46,694 bases of DNA from Amphibacillus sp. MSJ-3 (GCF_018919165.1 NZ_JAHLQM010000022.1:1-46694), one strand, 5' to 3'; positions 7,823 to 17,203 are shown, numbered from the stretch's first letter. The notes: generated from the letters alone by a model not told the origin. Numbers and translations: made by a program.

Positions 7823-8500
7823 ATGACTACTGTCTTTATTGCAGGTGATTCTACCGCAGCTGAGAAATTAGCAGAAAAACGTCCAGAAGCTGGATGGGGC
7901 GAAAAAATCCCACTTTATTTTAATAAAAAGATCGTATTTTCAAATCATGCGAAGAATGGTCGCAGTACAAAATCATTTATCGCAGAAGGGCGTCTAAATG
8001 AAATTGAAGAAAGAATAACTGAAAATGACTATCTATTGATTCAATTTGGACATAATGATCAAAAGTTGGATGATCCTGACCGCGGCACGGATCCATACGG
8101 TGATTATCTTGATAATCTCGCTAAGTTTATTACCCTAGCTAACAATCATAAGGCCCAGCCTGTTTTGCTAACCCCTGTCACACGAAGGGATTATCTTGCT
8201 GATGGCTGTTTGAACCCGAAAACACTAGGTGACTATCCACAAGCGATGAAGGAATTTGCCAAGAAAGAGCAGATACCCATTTTAGATATCTTTACTCGAT
8301 CACAGAACTGGCTTGCTCAATTTACCAAAGATGAGACACGGAAGTTTTACTTACACGGAAAGCCGAATGAATGGAGTAATTATCCAGAAGGTGTTGTAGA
8401 TAACACTCATTTTAGTGAGCAAGGAGCAATGGAAATCGCCCGCATTGTTGCTGAGGCGATTGGGGAAAGTTCATTACCCTTAAAGAGAGATCTCTTGTAG
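7823..8500 (+). CDS. Rhamnogalacturonan acetylesterase (CE12, RhgT/YesT type)
   Basis: A 225-residue SGNH/GDSL hydrolase. Block I is AGDST with nucleophile Ser10, block II is NGRST (Gly46), block III is FGHNDQ (Asn78), and block V is VDNTHFSEQG with Asp193 and His196 as the triad partners. This spacing and the DNTHF block are those of CE12 rhamnogalacturonan acetylesterases such as B. subtilis YesT and RhgT, which remove acetyl esters from rhamnogalacturonan I. There is no signal peptide, so it acts on imported oligosaccharides. It is last in the uxaC run, one base after the preceding stop, and is followed by a strong terminator. Confidence 0.9.
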   Translation: MTTVFIAGDSTAAEKLAEKRPEAGWGEKIPLYFNKKIVFSNHAKNGRSTKSFIAEGRLNEIEERITENDYLLIQFGHNDQKLDDPDRGTDPYGDYLDNLAKFITLANNHKAQPVLLTPVTRRDYLADGCLNPKTLGDYPQAMKEFAKKEQIPILDIFTRSQNWLAQFTKDETRKFYLHGKPNEWSNYPEGVVDNTHFSEQGAMEIARIVAEAIGESSLPLKRDLL

Positions 8501-8525
8501 TCGCAATTACTAAGGCTATAAAATG

Positions 8526-8570
8526 AAAAGGAGTTCCAGTGAAAATCAATTCACCGAAACTCCTTTTTTT
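8526..8570. terminator. Bidirectional terminator between convergent operons
   Basis: AAAAGGAGTT (8526-8535) pairs with AACTCCTTTT (8558-8567) and is followed by a T-run on the plus strand. On the minus strand it lies behind the solute-binding protein gene, so it can serve both directions. Confidence 0.88.
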
Positions 8571-8643
8571 GTTCGCTGCTTTTTCCCAGCTACATTTATA
8601 AATCTAATTGTTAGAAGTAACAATCACTTGAACACTACTTCTA

Positions 8644-10179
8644 TTATTTATTTTTTAAATAACTTTCTGTAAACTCATCAATAATCTTACTTCCACCATT
8701 ATTCATGAAAGTATCGATCGCTTTATCGTAATCTTCCATCTCATATTCACCCATCATATATTTATAATAGGCATCTTCTACACCTTCAATTAGGGTAGAC
8801 CATTCAGTATTATAAGTTTCTGAATTCAGTGATTGAGTTGGGTCGATGATAGCATATTCTTCGTTCTCAGCTATTCTCTCATCTGCTAAGTTTTTCAATT
8901 CACTCGTACTCTTGAATGTATCTACTAATTCAGATGGACGAGAAGAAGAGAATGGTTGAACTTCTTGTTGCCATTGATCGTCATCGATTCTAACATACTC
9001 GTCGTTTTCATTGATTTCAAAGTGAACGCCTTCGACACCTTCTGTCATCAATCTAAACGGTTCTTCATCCATTAAATCATTGATGAATTGTAGTACAACA
9101 GCAAGATCTTCTTCTGTATCTACCTCACTTTTCGGAATTGCTAGCCAGCCACCCATTCCGCCATTTGTATCAGAAAGAATGCGACGTGGAACATCTTTAT
9201 ATGTCATGTCATTAATTAATTCCCATTCCATATTTTCTTCCTCAGTACCTTGGGCTTCAGCTACATAGTTTCGAGCTTCAAATAGACCGGAAAGTACGAT
9301 ACCGCCTTTTCCTTGGATAATGTAGTCCTTTTGATCATTTTTAGCCATAACAGTAAAGTCAGAGTTCATCCAACCATTTTCATAAACATCACGGAACCAT
9401 TCCATTGCTTCTTTATACTCAGGTTGAGTAAAACTAGGAATAACTTCATCATCATCAGTGATTGTAAACCAGTTTCCTGCTCCAAAGTAACCTGACAGTG
9501 AGCGCATACCAACATAGAATGATTCGTTTCGTTCAACAAATCCTACTGTATCATCGACACCGTTTCCATCTGGATCATCTTCAGTGAAGGCTCTAGCTAC
9601 CTCATACAAGTCATCAAGTGTATGTGGAACATCCAAACCTAGGTTATCTAACCAGTCTTTACGCACTAGGACACCGTAGCGTGCAATTGGTTTTTGGAAT
9701 GGAACACCATAAATATGCCCTTCAATTCTTGACGCTTCCAATCGGTCTTCTGAAATATTAGCTAAATTCGGATAGTCTTTTAAGTAAGGCTCAACATCCC
9801 AAAACATTCCTGAACTTAATGAGTTACGTACTGTCGTATTTTTGATATCTGTCAAACTAACAATATCAGCTAAAGTCCCTGATGCAAGAGCAGCATTGAT
9901 TCGTTCATCTTTCGACGCATCCGGTACCCAGTTGAATTCGATTTTCATTCCAGTGTACTCTTCAAGTCTTTCTTGAATATCCCCTGAAGGAGGTGCTGGT
10001 GTATGCAACATTGCCATCCAGGAAATCGTATCTTTGTCTGATGTAGCAGTATCTTCAGTATCGTTATCTGCCGGTTCGCTATCTACATCTTTATCTGCAG
10101 ATCCGCCACCGCAACCCACTAATGAAATAGTGAATAGTAACATGAAGCCTAAAATAATACCCCACTTTGCTTTTTTCAT
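8644..10179 (-). CDS. ABC transporter solute-binding lipoprotein, YtcQ/LipO type
   Basis: A 511-residue secreted lipoprotein. The signal peptide ends in SLVGC (lipid Cys23), followed by an acidic low-complexity linker (about 30-50) and then a long type-1 solute-binding domain: ISWMAMLHTPAPPSG, ADIVSLTD, VRKDWLDNLGLDVPHT, DDPDGNGVDDTVGF, GGMGGWLAIPKSE. The DxDGNGxxDT block, which resembles a calcium loop, is typical of the large YtcQ/LipO family that feeds LplB/LplC-type permeases with oligosaccharides. It is the last gene of the minus-strand pectin operon, 7 kb from its likely permease partners at 17204 and 18453. The substrate is inferred to be an oligogalacturonide or rhamnogalacturonan fragment. 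Confidence 0.9.
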   Translation of the reverse strand: MKKAKWGIILGFMLLFTISLVGCGGGSADKDVDSEPADNDTEDTATSDKDTISWMAMLHTPAPPSGDIQERLEEYTGMKIEFNWVPDASKDERINAALASGTLADIVSLTDIKNTTVRNSLSSGMFWDVEPYLKDYPNLANISEDRLEASRIEGHIYGVPFQKPIARYGVLVRKDWLDNLGLDVPHTLDDLYEVARAFTEDDPDGNGVDDTVGFVERNESFYVGMRSLSGYFGAGNWFTITDDDEVIPSFTQPEYKEAMEWFRDVYENGWMNSDFTVMAKNDQKDYIIQGKGGIVLSGLFEARNYVAEAQGTEEENMEWELINDMTYKDVPRRILSDTNGGMGGWLAIPKSEVDTEEDLAVVLQFINDLMDEEPFRLMTEGVEGVHFEINENDEYVRIDDDQWQQEVQPFSSSRPSELVDTFKSTSELKNLADERIAENEEYAIIDPTQSLNSETYNTEWSTLIEGVEDAYYKYMMGEYEMEDYDKAIDTFMNNGGSKIIDEFTESYLKNK

Positions 10180-10234
10180 CTTCTCTTCCCTCTTTCAATA
10201 TATTTTTTATATTAGTTTAAATCAGATTGCCCTG

Positions 10235-11806
10235 TTAAATTGAGGATGAATCTGACTTATACTCAAAATAATTAAAATCTGCATAACATCCAAATTGTTT
10301 ATCTAAATCTTGGACACCGATTCCAACAAAGTTACCGGTGAATCCACCTGCAAGGAATAACAAATTAAAGGTTTCCCCAATTTCTTGCCACTCACTTTGT
10401 TCTGATGACTTCCAATAAAACTGACCCTTTGTCTCTTCTACAACCACTTTTAAGTAAGTTGTATGATCAGTTAATTCAATGATATCAGGAAGCAAGACAT
10501 TTTCTCCCTGCTTACATTGCATTAACCGCAAAACTGATCCTTTCGATTCATCATAGGTGACATAGCAATAAATATAGTTCTGTTCGCTTAAGAATAAGAA
10601 TAGTCCAGCCATTTGATTAAATGTTTTCGGATCAAACTCCATCATTGTTTCCGCTTGAAAACGAAAATCCTTCTGTCGGATAGCTAATAAATGCTGTTCA
10701 AAAGTGGATTGTGGCGATTCTCCCGAAATCATTCTGAGATAACCTGGACGGGTCGTTAGATCACACCACGATTTTTCAGGCATAATTCTTCGAGCGTTCC
10801 ATTCCTTAGCCAACGGACCATCAAAATCATCTCGAAAATCTGTATCTATTTCTTGTTGGACTACGGATTTCGTTTCGATCATCGTATATTCTTCTGGAGC
10901 AGTAGAACCATTCGCTAACCGAAGCCAACCGTCTTCAGTCCAAATCACTTCTTGGATCGCAGTCTCTCGACCTAAAATAGCCGCTTTTCCTAACAAGGGG
11001 CGAGTCGTCAAATAGGCCATATACCATTTACCATTTATCCCTTCAACGATGCTCCCGTGTCCGCTACATTGTAATGGTGATTCGGGTTTATCACTTGCAG
11101 TCAAAATTGGGTATTCAGGATCTAATTCATAAGGTCCGGTAATTTCCTTGGCTCGACAAATCGTTACAGAATGTCCTGAACCGGTACCCCCCTCAGCTGT
11201 AATTAAGTAATAAAAACCTTGATGATAATATATATGTGGCGCTTCTGTTTTAGCTAGTGGTGTGCCGTCAAATATCTTATATACTTCACCCACTAATTGC
11301 TGAGTCGTTGGATCATATTCTTGTAAAACGATTCCCGCAGATTTGTTACCTGTCGTCATCCGATAATCCCAAATTTCATTCAATAGCCATTTGCGCCCAT
11401 CTTTATCATGAAATAATGATGGATCAAATCCACTAGAATTCAAGTAAATCGGTGAGCTCCATGGTCCAGTGATTGATTTAGACGTGATCAGGTAATTATG
11501 ACAATCTTTGAAAGGTCTCGTTGTATTTTTTACATCCGTATAAATACAATAATACAAACCATCGTGATAGCTGAGTTGCGGTGCCCAAATACTACAATTT
11601 TGCGGATTTCCTCTCAGATCAACCTGATCAGTCAGAATATCCGTTACGTGTTCCCAGTTCACCAAGTCCTCTGAACCGTAAATTCTAATCCCGGGTAACC
11701 ATTCAAATGAGGATACGGCGATATAATACATTTCACCCCCTTTCAAAATATATGGATCTGGATTAAAGCCTCTTAAAATAGGATTTTGAATTTTGCTTTG
11801 TACCAT
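10235..11806 (-). CDS. Glycoside hydrolase family 43 (xylosidase/arabinofuranosidase)
   Basis: A 523-residue intracellular GH43 enzyme. The five-bladed propeller has the expected residues: NPDP with general base Asp17, SGFDPSLF (pKa-modulating Asp128) and KTEAPHIYY (general acid Glu188). From about residue 320 a second beta-sandwich domain follows (DFRDDFDGPL, then WCDLTTRPGYLRM), as in beta-xylosidases and exo-acting arabinofuranosidases of the XynB type. In this pectin operon it most likely trims arabinose or xylose side chains. The ATG at 11806 has AAAGGAAG five bases upstream and is preferred to an ATG 15 bases earlier (11821), which lacks a ribosome binding site. It lies between the small membrane protein and the solute-binding gene. 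Confidence 0.9.
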   Translation of the reverse strand: MVQSKIQNPILRGFNPDPYILKGGEMYYIAVSSFEWLPGIRIYGSEDLVNWEHVTDILTDQVDLRGNPQNCSIWAPQLSYHDGLYYCIYTDVKNTTRPFKDCHNYLITSKSITGPWSSPIYLNSSGFDPSLFHDKDGRKWLLNEIWDYRMTTGNKSAGIVLQEYDPTTQQLVGEVYKIFDGTPLAKTEAPHIYYHQGFYYLITAEGGTGSGHSVTICRAKEITGPYELDPEYPILTASDKPESPLQCSGHGSIVEGINGKWYMAYLTTRPLLGKAAILGRETAIQEVIWTEDGWLRLANGSTAPEEYTMIETKSVVQQEIDTDFRDDFDGPLAKEWNARRIMPEKSWCDLTTRPGYLRMISGESPQSTFEQHLLAIRQKDFRFQAETMMEFDPKTFNQMAGLFLFLSEQNYIYCYVTYDESKGSVLRLMQCKQGENVLLPDIIELTDHTTYLKVVVEETKGQFYWKSSEQSEWQEIGETFNLLFLAGGFTGNFVGIGVQDLDKQFGCYADFNYFEYKSDSSSI

Positions 11807-11846
11807 TTTTCTTCCTTTCATAAAATATTTTTATTAATAATCAAAT

Positions 11847-12275
11847 TTAAACGGGTAAATCAACTTGCTTTCTCGCTTTTGCATAGTCATAAAAGCAAAG
11901 TCCACCTGTTACAAAGAACGGAAAAGCTAACACAAATGCTATCAGTTGACTTCCTAACAGCGTGACAAGTCCAGCTAAGATATAGCCAATTCCAGCTCCT
12001 ATCCAATAGCGTTGATTACGAAGAAACAAATTAGAAATAAAAACTAAGATAAGCATTGTAATTACTGTGAAAGCAAACCATGACCCTAAGGTTTTAAACA
12101 TTAACAAACCTTCTTGATCCGAAAGATGTTTTAATACATCATCAAAAATGGGTAAGAAAACTTTTCGGTATTGTTCCACTGTCATTTTATTAACGATGAT
12201 ACTGAAACAACCAAGAAATACCGTTATAATTGCTGCGGTAATCCCACTGATCCATAATTTCACTTTACGATTCAT
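11847..12275 (-). CDS. Small four-helix membrane protein (DUF4064-like)
   Basis: A 142-residue membrane protein with predicted segments near residues 9-29, 64-84, 91-110 and 112-130 and a short polar tail. The loop between segments one and two contains KVFLPIFDDVLKHLSDQEG. It resembles the DUF4064 type of Firmicutes membrane proteins, but the match is by general character only and I do not know its function. It begins inside the 3' end of the pectinesterase gene (11-bp overlap), so it is translationally linked to the pectin operon. A role tied to the transporter or to envelope stress during pectin growth is possible, not shown. Confidence 0.65.
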   Translation of the reverse strand: MNRKVKLWISGITAAIITVFLGCFSIIVNKMTVEQYRKVFLPIFDDVLKHLSDQEGLLMFKTLGSWFAFTVITMLILVFISNLFLRNQRYWIGAGIGYILAGLVTLLGSQLIAFVLAFPFFVTGGLCFYDYAKARKQVDLPV

Positions 12276-13158
12276 CTACTTTCGCTCCCTCCACAGTAAT
12301 CCAATCCTCTCTATTTGGCTTTTCCGCATAAGAACAGTCAATTTCTTCATAACAAACGGTCTGACGCGCCTCTAGTTTATTCCAATCATGCCAACCTTCT
12401 GCTATCAATTGCCGGTCAAAGCAACAGTTTTGAAATCTGGTTTTGGCAAAGGAGCGCCAAGGTCGACCCAAATAGTAGGGGCTTTCTCCAGTAACCTGGC
12501 AATTCTTAAAGATAAATCCGGCTTGATTTACTTTTGTAGAGGCGGCTGTTAAATAATTGGGTGACTTTCGCTCTTTTCCATGAATCTGACAATCTATGAA
12601 AGTAGCTGAACCACCGCCAAATATGAAATCGACTGTTCCACTAATTCGACAGTTTTCAAAAACAACCCTTTGTTGTCCAAAAGTCTTTTTGAGCCAAGCG
12701 CTCTCTAAAGGTGTTCCATCCTTATTGTTGTCAGGAAGTGGACCTAAGCAAAGTGTATCTTGATGCCCTTCCAATCGACAGTTGCGCAGTCGAATTTTGT
12801 CACCTTCAATATAAAGAGCAGATGCCTGGCCTGCATGTGCATCACTACCAGCCGAATTCATAATTGTAATATTTTCTAGGTAAATTTCTTTACCATTCAA
12901 AAAGACAGTTGCTGTCTGAAAGGTTCCTCTCACTTCTCCTTTTTCATTAAGATCATGGGCTGAAAAGTTACCTTCTATCGTTACATCACCTTCACCAACC
13001 ATGTCTAATGAATTACAGTAGACTTTGATATTCTCACGATAATGTCCAGCTTGGATCAGGATCCGGCAAGGCGCTTGATAAATTTCCGCTTGATCTACCG
13101 CTTGTTGAATCGTTTGATAAGCTTGGGGATCACTAGGATCAACACATAGTTCTATCAC
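12265..13158 (-). CDS. Pectinesterase (carbohydrate esterase family 8)
   Basis: A 297-residue CE8 enzyme that hydrolyses methyl esters of polygalacturonate. The parallel beta-helix signatures are present: GQASAL (Gln111), GHQDTL (Gln133, Asp134), SGTVDFIFGGG (nucleophile Asp177), LGRPWR. A GTG start (13158) is chosen because it overlaps the preceding stop as GTGA and has AAGGGAG five bases upstream. The ATG at 13185 has its GGAG eleven bases away and would add nine residues unlike the family N-terminus. There is no signal peptide, so unlike plant-pathogen pectinesterases it should act inside the cell on imported methylated oligogalacturonides, before GH28 and GH105 act. Confidence 0.92.
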   Translation of the reverse strand: MIELCVDPSDPQAYQTIQQAVDQAEIYQAPCRILIQAGHYRENIKVYCNSLDMVGEGDVTIEGNFSAHDLNEKGEVRGTFQTATVFLNGKEIYLENITIMNSAGSDAHAGQASALYIEGDKIRLRNCRLEGHQDTLCLGPLPDNNKDGTPLESAWLKKTFGQQRVVFENCRISGTVDFIFGGGSATFIDCQIHGKERKSPNYLTAASTKVNQAGFIFKNCQVTGESPYYLGRPWRSFAKTRFQNCCFDRQLIAEGWHDWNKLEARQTVCYEEIDCSYAEKPNREDWITVEGAKVDES

Positions 13159-14036
13159 AACTTCTCCCTTAGAAAGCGCTGCCATAAATAGTCCATCTCC
13201 TTCGTTTCCTGATGGCCACCAGTCAGGATCTCACATTGCCAATGATCAGCGTGACCACAATCACGGTAGACCTCTTTCAATTGGGCATCAAGCTGTTTCA
13301 CTCCGCTTAGCGGACAATGTAGATCATTACGTCCAACCAGGCTTAGGCGTGGGCGAGGGGCAATTAACCTTTGAATATCCAACGTCGTATGGTTTGTCAA
13401 TATTCCGGGAATATAGTAATAAAACCCATGATGGTCCAAACAACGTTCATTAATCAAACTCTCATAGTCCACTTGACCACCAATATCGACTACTACTTTA
13501 ATCCGTTCATCCATCGCCGCCAGCCACCAACTCATCATGCCACCCATTGACATCCCCATCGTCGCAATCCTCTGACTGTCGACTTCCGGACGTTGAATGA
13601 GGTACGAAAGAAATTGTTGATTATCATACAAACGTAAGCCCCATAATGTATGCCCTTTCAATAAAAACTCTTTGAAAAGTTCACTTTCCTTTTTTCCACG
13701 GCGTTCACCAAAGCCCCACATGTCAATGACACCAACCGCATAACCAGCTTTAGTTAAACGACTCAAAAAACTTTCCTGCTGTAAGTAATCACTGCTATGA
13801 ACCAGTTCGCTCTTACCGCCTGTGAAATTCCCACCATGAGAATGGTTAAATAATACTAGTGGTTGCGGTTTATCACTCGTATATGCAAAATAGGCCGGAA
13901 CCGTTTCAAGAGTATTCAATGTTATCTGCAATGTTTCTAATGTGTAATTAGCTGTTTCTTGCTTATCTAACAGAACCGCTTCTGGTTCAACCGCCAGTGA
14001 AGGACCTAAAAATTGATACAATTCATCTCTTGTCAT
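13155..14036 (-). CDS. Alpha/beta hydrolase, dienelactone-hydrolase or acetylesterase-like
   Basis: A 293-residue cytoplasmic alpha/beta hydrolase. Oxyanion segment FNHSHGGN (about 64-70), nucleophile elbow GMSMGG (Ser163), acid loop LVGRNDLHCP and likely catalytic His in TGGHQE near the C-terminus. A long insertion (FYYYIPGILTNH) probably covers the active site. The general fold resembles prolyl-oligopeptidase/DLH-type esterases near CE7 and CE15 groups that sit in hemicellulose and pectin loci. The substrate is unknown; an acyl or feruloyl ester on a pectin oligomer is a reasonable guess. Its start overlaps the GH28 stop as TGATG and its own stop overlaps the pectinesterase start as GTGA, so all three are translationally coupled. 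Confidence 0.75.
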   Translation of the reverse strand: MTRDELYQFLGPSLAVEPEAVLLDKQETANYTLETLQITLNTLETVPAYFAYTSDKPQPLVLFNHSHGGNFTGGKSELVHSSDYLQQESFLSRLTKAGYAVGVIDMWGFGERRGKKESELFKEFLLKGHTLWGLRLYDNQQFLSYLIQRPEVDSQRIATMGMSMGGMMSWWLAAMDERIKVVVDIGGQVDYESLINERCLDHHGFYYYIPGILTNHTTLDIQRLIAPRPRLSLVGRNDLHCPLSGVKQLDAQLKEVYRDCGHADHWQCEILTGGHQETKEMDYLWQRFLREKL

Positions 14037-15352
14037 CAGTTACTAGATCCTGCGATATATTCTTCACCATTAACTTTGCAATGGTGCCAATAGACTTGAT
14101 CGCTGTTTTCGACGTGGAATCTTTCTCCTTCCACACCATCGATTGTTACATCATTGAAACTAATATCTTCCGCACATCCAATGTAAAAGCCATTTTTGAC
14201 CATTTCTTCAATCCCTGTCATCATGGCTGGTTTACCTGGTTGAGCATCGTCGGCCATTGAAATTGAGATATTCTGAAAACTAATCTCAGATACGGGTTGT
14301 TCCGATAATCCATAGATAAAACCGGCTGAAGCATTAACATTTCGAGCGGTAATATTAGCAAAATGAATTCGACGAAACATCGGTGTCTCTTCAGTAATTG
14401 GATAAGGCGTTTTATCCCAAACGTATTTTTCTTTCCCTTTTGGACCACAAAAGTAATATAGGTTAAGAATAAATGGGCAAATGACATTATCCATCACAAT
14501 ATTACTTACTCGAATATCTTCCACAATTCCACCACGACCTCGACGTGACTTCAAGCGAATGCCTCGATCAGTATCTTGAAAGATGCAATTGCTAATCGTC
14601 ACATTACGAATATCGCCACTCATCTCACTACCAATAACAACGCCACCATGACCATGAATCATCTGACAATTCGTGATCGTAATATTTTCACAAGGGACTC
14701 GCTGTGCCGTATCCTCTGTACCAGCTTTTATCGCAATACAGTCATCCCCAACATCAATTTGGCAATTACTAATTCGGACATTTTTACAAGACTCAGGGTC
14801 AATCCCATCTGTATTCGGTGAATCAGCTGGGTTTTTGATGCTAATATTATCTACCGTCACGTTCGTACAAATAATTGGATTGATTGTCCAGCTAGGTGAA
14901 TCAATGACGCGGAAATCTTTCAAGGTCACATGCTCACACGAGTCAAAACTAATCAATTTAGGTCGAGGGAACTTTAATTTTTCCCGTTCATTACGGAAAA
15001 TATGCCACCATTGTCTTCCATTTCCATCTAGCAAACCAAATCCAGTCACCGCTATATTTTTTGCATCCTCTGCATAAATACAAGAGGCATAAACTTCGCG
15101 CTTGACTCCTTCCCAACGTGAAGTCACTACTGGGTAATCTGCTTGGTTATCAGAAAACTTCAAAACACTTCCCGGTGATAAAAAGAGTTCAATATTATCT
15201 TTTAAAATGATTGCTCCAGTATAAAATTCTCCTGAAGGGATAACTACTCTACCGCCACCCCTTTCTGCAACATGATCAATTGTTTGATTGATTGCGCTTG
15301 TCGCCAAACTTCCATCCGGCTTAGCGCCAAAATCTGTGATAACAGCTTCCAT
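14036..15352 (-). CDS. Polygalacturonase (glycoside hydrolase family 28)
   Basis: A 438-residue right-handed beta-helix hydrolase. All four GH28 signatures are seen: SPNTDGID (Asn180, Asp182), GDDC (Asp203, Asp204), GHGG (234-237, catalytic His235) and RGIRLK (Arg266, Lys268). It hydrolyses alpha-1,4-galacturonosyl bonds. The lack of a signal peptide and the short N-terminus (TDFGAKPDG directly after the start) indicate an intracellular, likely exo-acting enzyme that takes oligogalacturonides to monomers for UxaC. It starts 18 bases after GH105 and ends in the TGATG overlap with the next gene. Confidence 0.95.
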   Translation of the reverse strand: MEAVITDFGAKPDGSLATSAINQTIDHVAERGGGRVVIPSGEFYTGAIILKDNIELFLSPGSVLKFSDNQADYPVVTSRWEGVKREVYASCIYAEDAKNIAVTGFGLLDGNGRQWWHIFRNEREKLKFPRPKLISFDSCEHVTLKDFRVIDSPSWTINPIICTNVTVDNISIKNPADSPNTDGIDPESCKNVRISNCQIDVGDDCIAIKAGTEDTAQRVPCENITITNCQMIHGHGGVVIGSEMSGDIRNVTISNCIFQDTDRGIRLKSRRGRGGIVEDIRVSNIVMDNVICPFILNLYYFCGPKGKEKYVWDKTPYPITEETPMFRRIHFANITARNVNASAGFIYGLSEQPVSEISFQNISISMADDAQPGKPAMMTGIEEMVKNGFYIGCAEDISFNDVTIDGVEGERFHVENSDQVYWHHCKVNGEEYIAGSSN

Positions 15353-15370
15353 CTTTACTTATTCAGCCTC

Positions 15371-16477
15371 CTAGCTATCTTTTAAAGGTTCTAAAATTAG
15401 ACTTGCCTGTAGGAAGGCACCAAAACCTTTGAAATCATTGGTTATAATCGGTTCACTAATGTAATAAACAAAGGAACCATCCCGGCGATCTTCTCCACCT
15501 AAACCAGCTACTTGACAGTTACGCGTCAAATTCACCCAGCCTTCATCGGTAAAAAAGACAAATTCCTCCTTCAATCCCTGGTAACTTTCATCAACAAAAC
15601 TTTGCCATGAGTCAGCAATAAACCCTCGTTTAACAGCTTTCGCAGCTGCATAAACAATCATGCTCGAAGCAGATGCTTCAAGATAGTTACCGTGTCGATC
15701 TCCTTGATCCAATACTTGATACCAAACGTGTTTCTCTTTATCACGAACTTGTGCCAATGATTCAAGACATTTTTCAAAAATGACCTTAAGTTCATCAACC
15801 TCTTCTTTACCTGAGATAATTTCCATCGTATCAACCAAGGCCATCATATACCAGCCCATTGCACGACCCCAGAAGTTGGGTGAATGACCCGTTTCAGGAT
15901 TTGCCCAGAATTGTTGTTTCTTTTCATCCCAAGCATGAAATAATAGTCCAGTCTTTTCATCTAAAGTATGTTCGTAACAAAGGGTAAATTGCTTGATAAC
16001 GTCTGCCAATCCTTTACCTTCTTTAAAGGTAACTAAGTACTGAGCTAAAAATGGAGAACCCATGTATAATCCATCTAGCCACATTTGATGTGGATAAATA
16101 TTTTTATGCCAAAATCCACCATCCGATGTACGGGGCATCTTTTGAAGTTGCTCAAATAATGTATCCATTGCAACTTTATATTTTGCTTCGCCTGTTTCTT
16201 TATAAAGCAAAAACAACAGTTTACCGTTATTGATATAATCTATGTTCATGGCATTCATATTATAGCCTTTGATCGATCCATCGTCCTGGATATAAAAATC
16301 CATTGTTTCCTTGATATAATCAAAATAGCTTTGGTCACCTGTTTGATAATAGGCTAGTTCAACTCCTCGAAGGACAACACCTATATCATAAGACCATTTA
16401 CCATGATAGACTTTCTCTTTCGGTAAGATCGAATAACGTTCAAATAATGTTGTTAATGCTTTTTCAGAAAGTTTCAT
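15371..16477 (-). CDS. Unsaturated rhamnogalacturonyl hydrolase (GH105, YteR/YesR type)
   Basis: A 368-residue (alpha/alpha)6-barrel enzyme without a signal peptide. The hallmark NIYPHQMWLDGLYMGSPF (126-143) contains Asp135, equivalent to the acid/base Asp of B. subtilis YteR. HSPNFWGRAMGWYMMALVD and GSFVYYISEPI also fit. GH105 enzymes hydrate the 4,5-unsaturated galacturonyl end left by pectin or rhamnogalacturonan lyases and release it from rhamnose or galacturonate. No lyase lies in this window, so the unsaturated substrate must come from a lyase elsewhere in the genome or from other organisms. Confidence 0.95.
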   Translation of the reverse strand: MKLSEKALTTLFERYSILPKEKVYHGKWSYDIGVVLRGVELAYYQTGDQSYFDYIKETMDFYIQDDGSIKGYNMNAMNIDYINNGKLLFLLYKETGEAKYKVAMDTLFEQLQKMPRTSDGGFWHKNIYPHQMWLDGLYMGSPFLAQYLVTFKEGKGLADVIKQFTLCYEHTLDEKTGLLFHAWDEKKQQFWANPETGHSPNFWGRAMGWYMMALVDTMEIISGKEEVDELKVIFEKCLESLAQVRDKEKHVWYQVLDQGDRHGNYLEASASSMIVYAAAKAVKRGFIADSWQSFVDESYQGLKEEFVFFTDEGWVNLTRNCQVAGLGGEDRRDGSFVYYISEPIITNDFKGFGAFLQASLILEPLKDS

Positions 16478-16516
16478 TAATGATTTCTCTCCTCACTGAT
16501 TCCTTATTCTTGTAAC

Positions 16517-17179
16517 TTAATGTGCAGTCACAGAACTGTTTTCCATTTCATCTTCTTCATCTTTCTCAAAAGCATCCTCTTCCCTTGGCGTAAATTCTAG
16601 TAAAATTGTTTTGCCGAAGAAGGCTAAGACAAAGCCATAAAAACCAACGCCGAACAGAAAGAGTAATGCCGGTGAATATTTAAAGAATAGAAAATAGCTA
16701 GCGACGATAATCGTCCATGCAATAATTGAGTAATGAAGATAACCCAAACCAAGCATGGCAGAACCGCGAATGATCTCTTTGATTGTCGCGAATTTCGTTG
16801 CTGCCATAACTGTATAAACATGTGAGAAGGCAAATATCAAGATAACGAAGACAAGAACATTGGCTACTTGATAGTACCACTGTGTTAACGAAAATAAATT
16901 AACAGTGATGATCGTAAACAATGCTAATACGATCCAACTAATGAAAAGTGATTGCAAATAGCGTTCTTTAAAATAAGTCCAGAAGCTCTTCGTAATTTTC
17001 GGCTTTTCTTTTAAACGTAACCAGCGATCGTAATATTTCATCATGGCATATGTTGCCGGCCCTATCGTAAAGAGACCAAATCCAGCGATTGTGAAAACAA
17101 ACCATAGTAGATTTAAATAAGCAACCGTTAAGATGCCGATCATTATGTCATTTATATTATTAATTTTTTCAATCGTCAT
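16517..17179 (-). CDS. YesL-family membrane protein (DUF624)
   Basis: A 220-residue integral membrane protein with about five hydrophobic segments and the DUF624 hallmark near the N-terminus (GFGLFTIGPATYAMMKYYDRW), followed by FWTYFKERY and a charged acidic tail (REEDAFEKDEEDE). YesL-type proteins accompany YtcQ/LplB/LplC-type oligosaccharide transporters in Gram-positive polysaccharide loci, for example the B. subtilis yes cluster. Their biochemical role is not known; a transport accessory function is inferred from company. It begins 24 bases after the permease gene stop and is followed by GH105. Confidence 0.88.
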   Translation of the reverse strand: MTIEKINNINDIMIGILTVAYLNLLWFVFTIAGFGLFTIGPATYAMMKYYDRWLRLKEKPKITKSFWTYFKERYLQSLFISWIVLALFTIITVNLFSLTQWYYQVANVLVFVILIFAFSHVYTVMAATKFATIKEIIRGSAMLGLGYLHYSIIAWTIIVASYFLFFKYSPALLFLFGVGFYGFVLAFFGKTILLEFTPREEDAFEKDEEDEMENSSVTAH

Positions 17180-17203
17180 CTTGATCTTTCCTCTCTTATT
17201 TTA

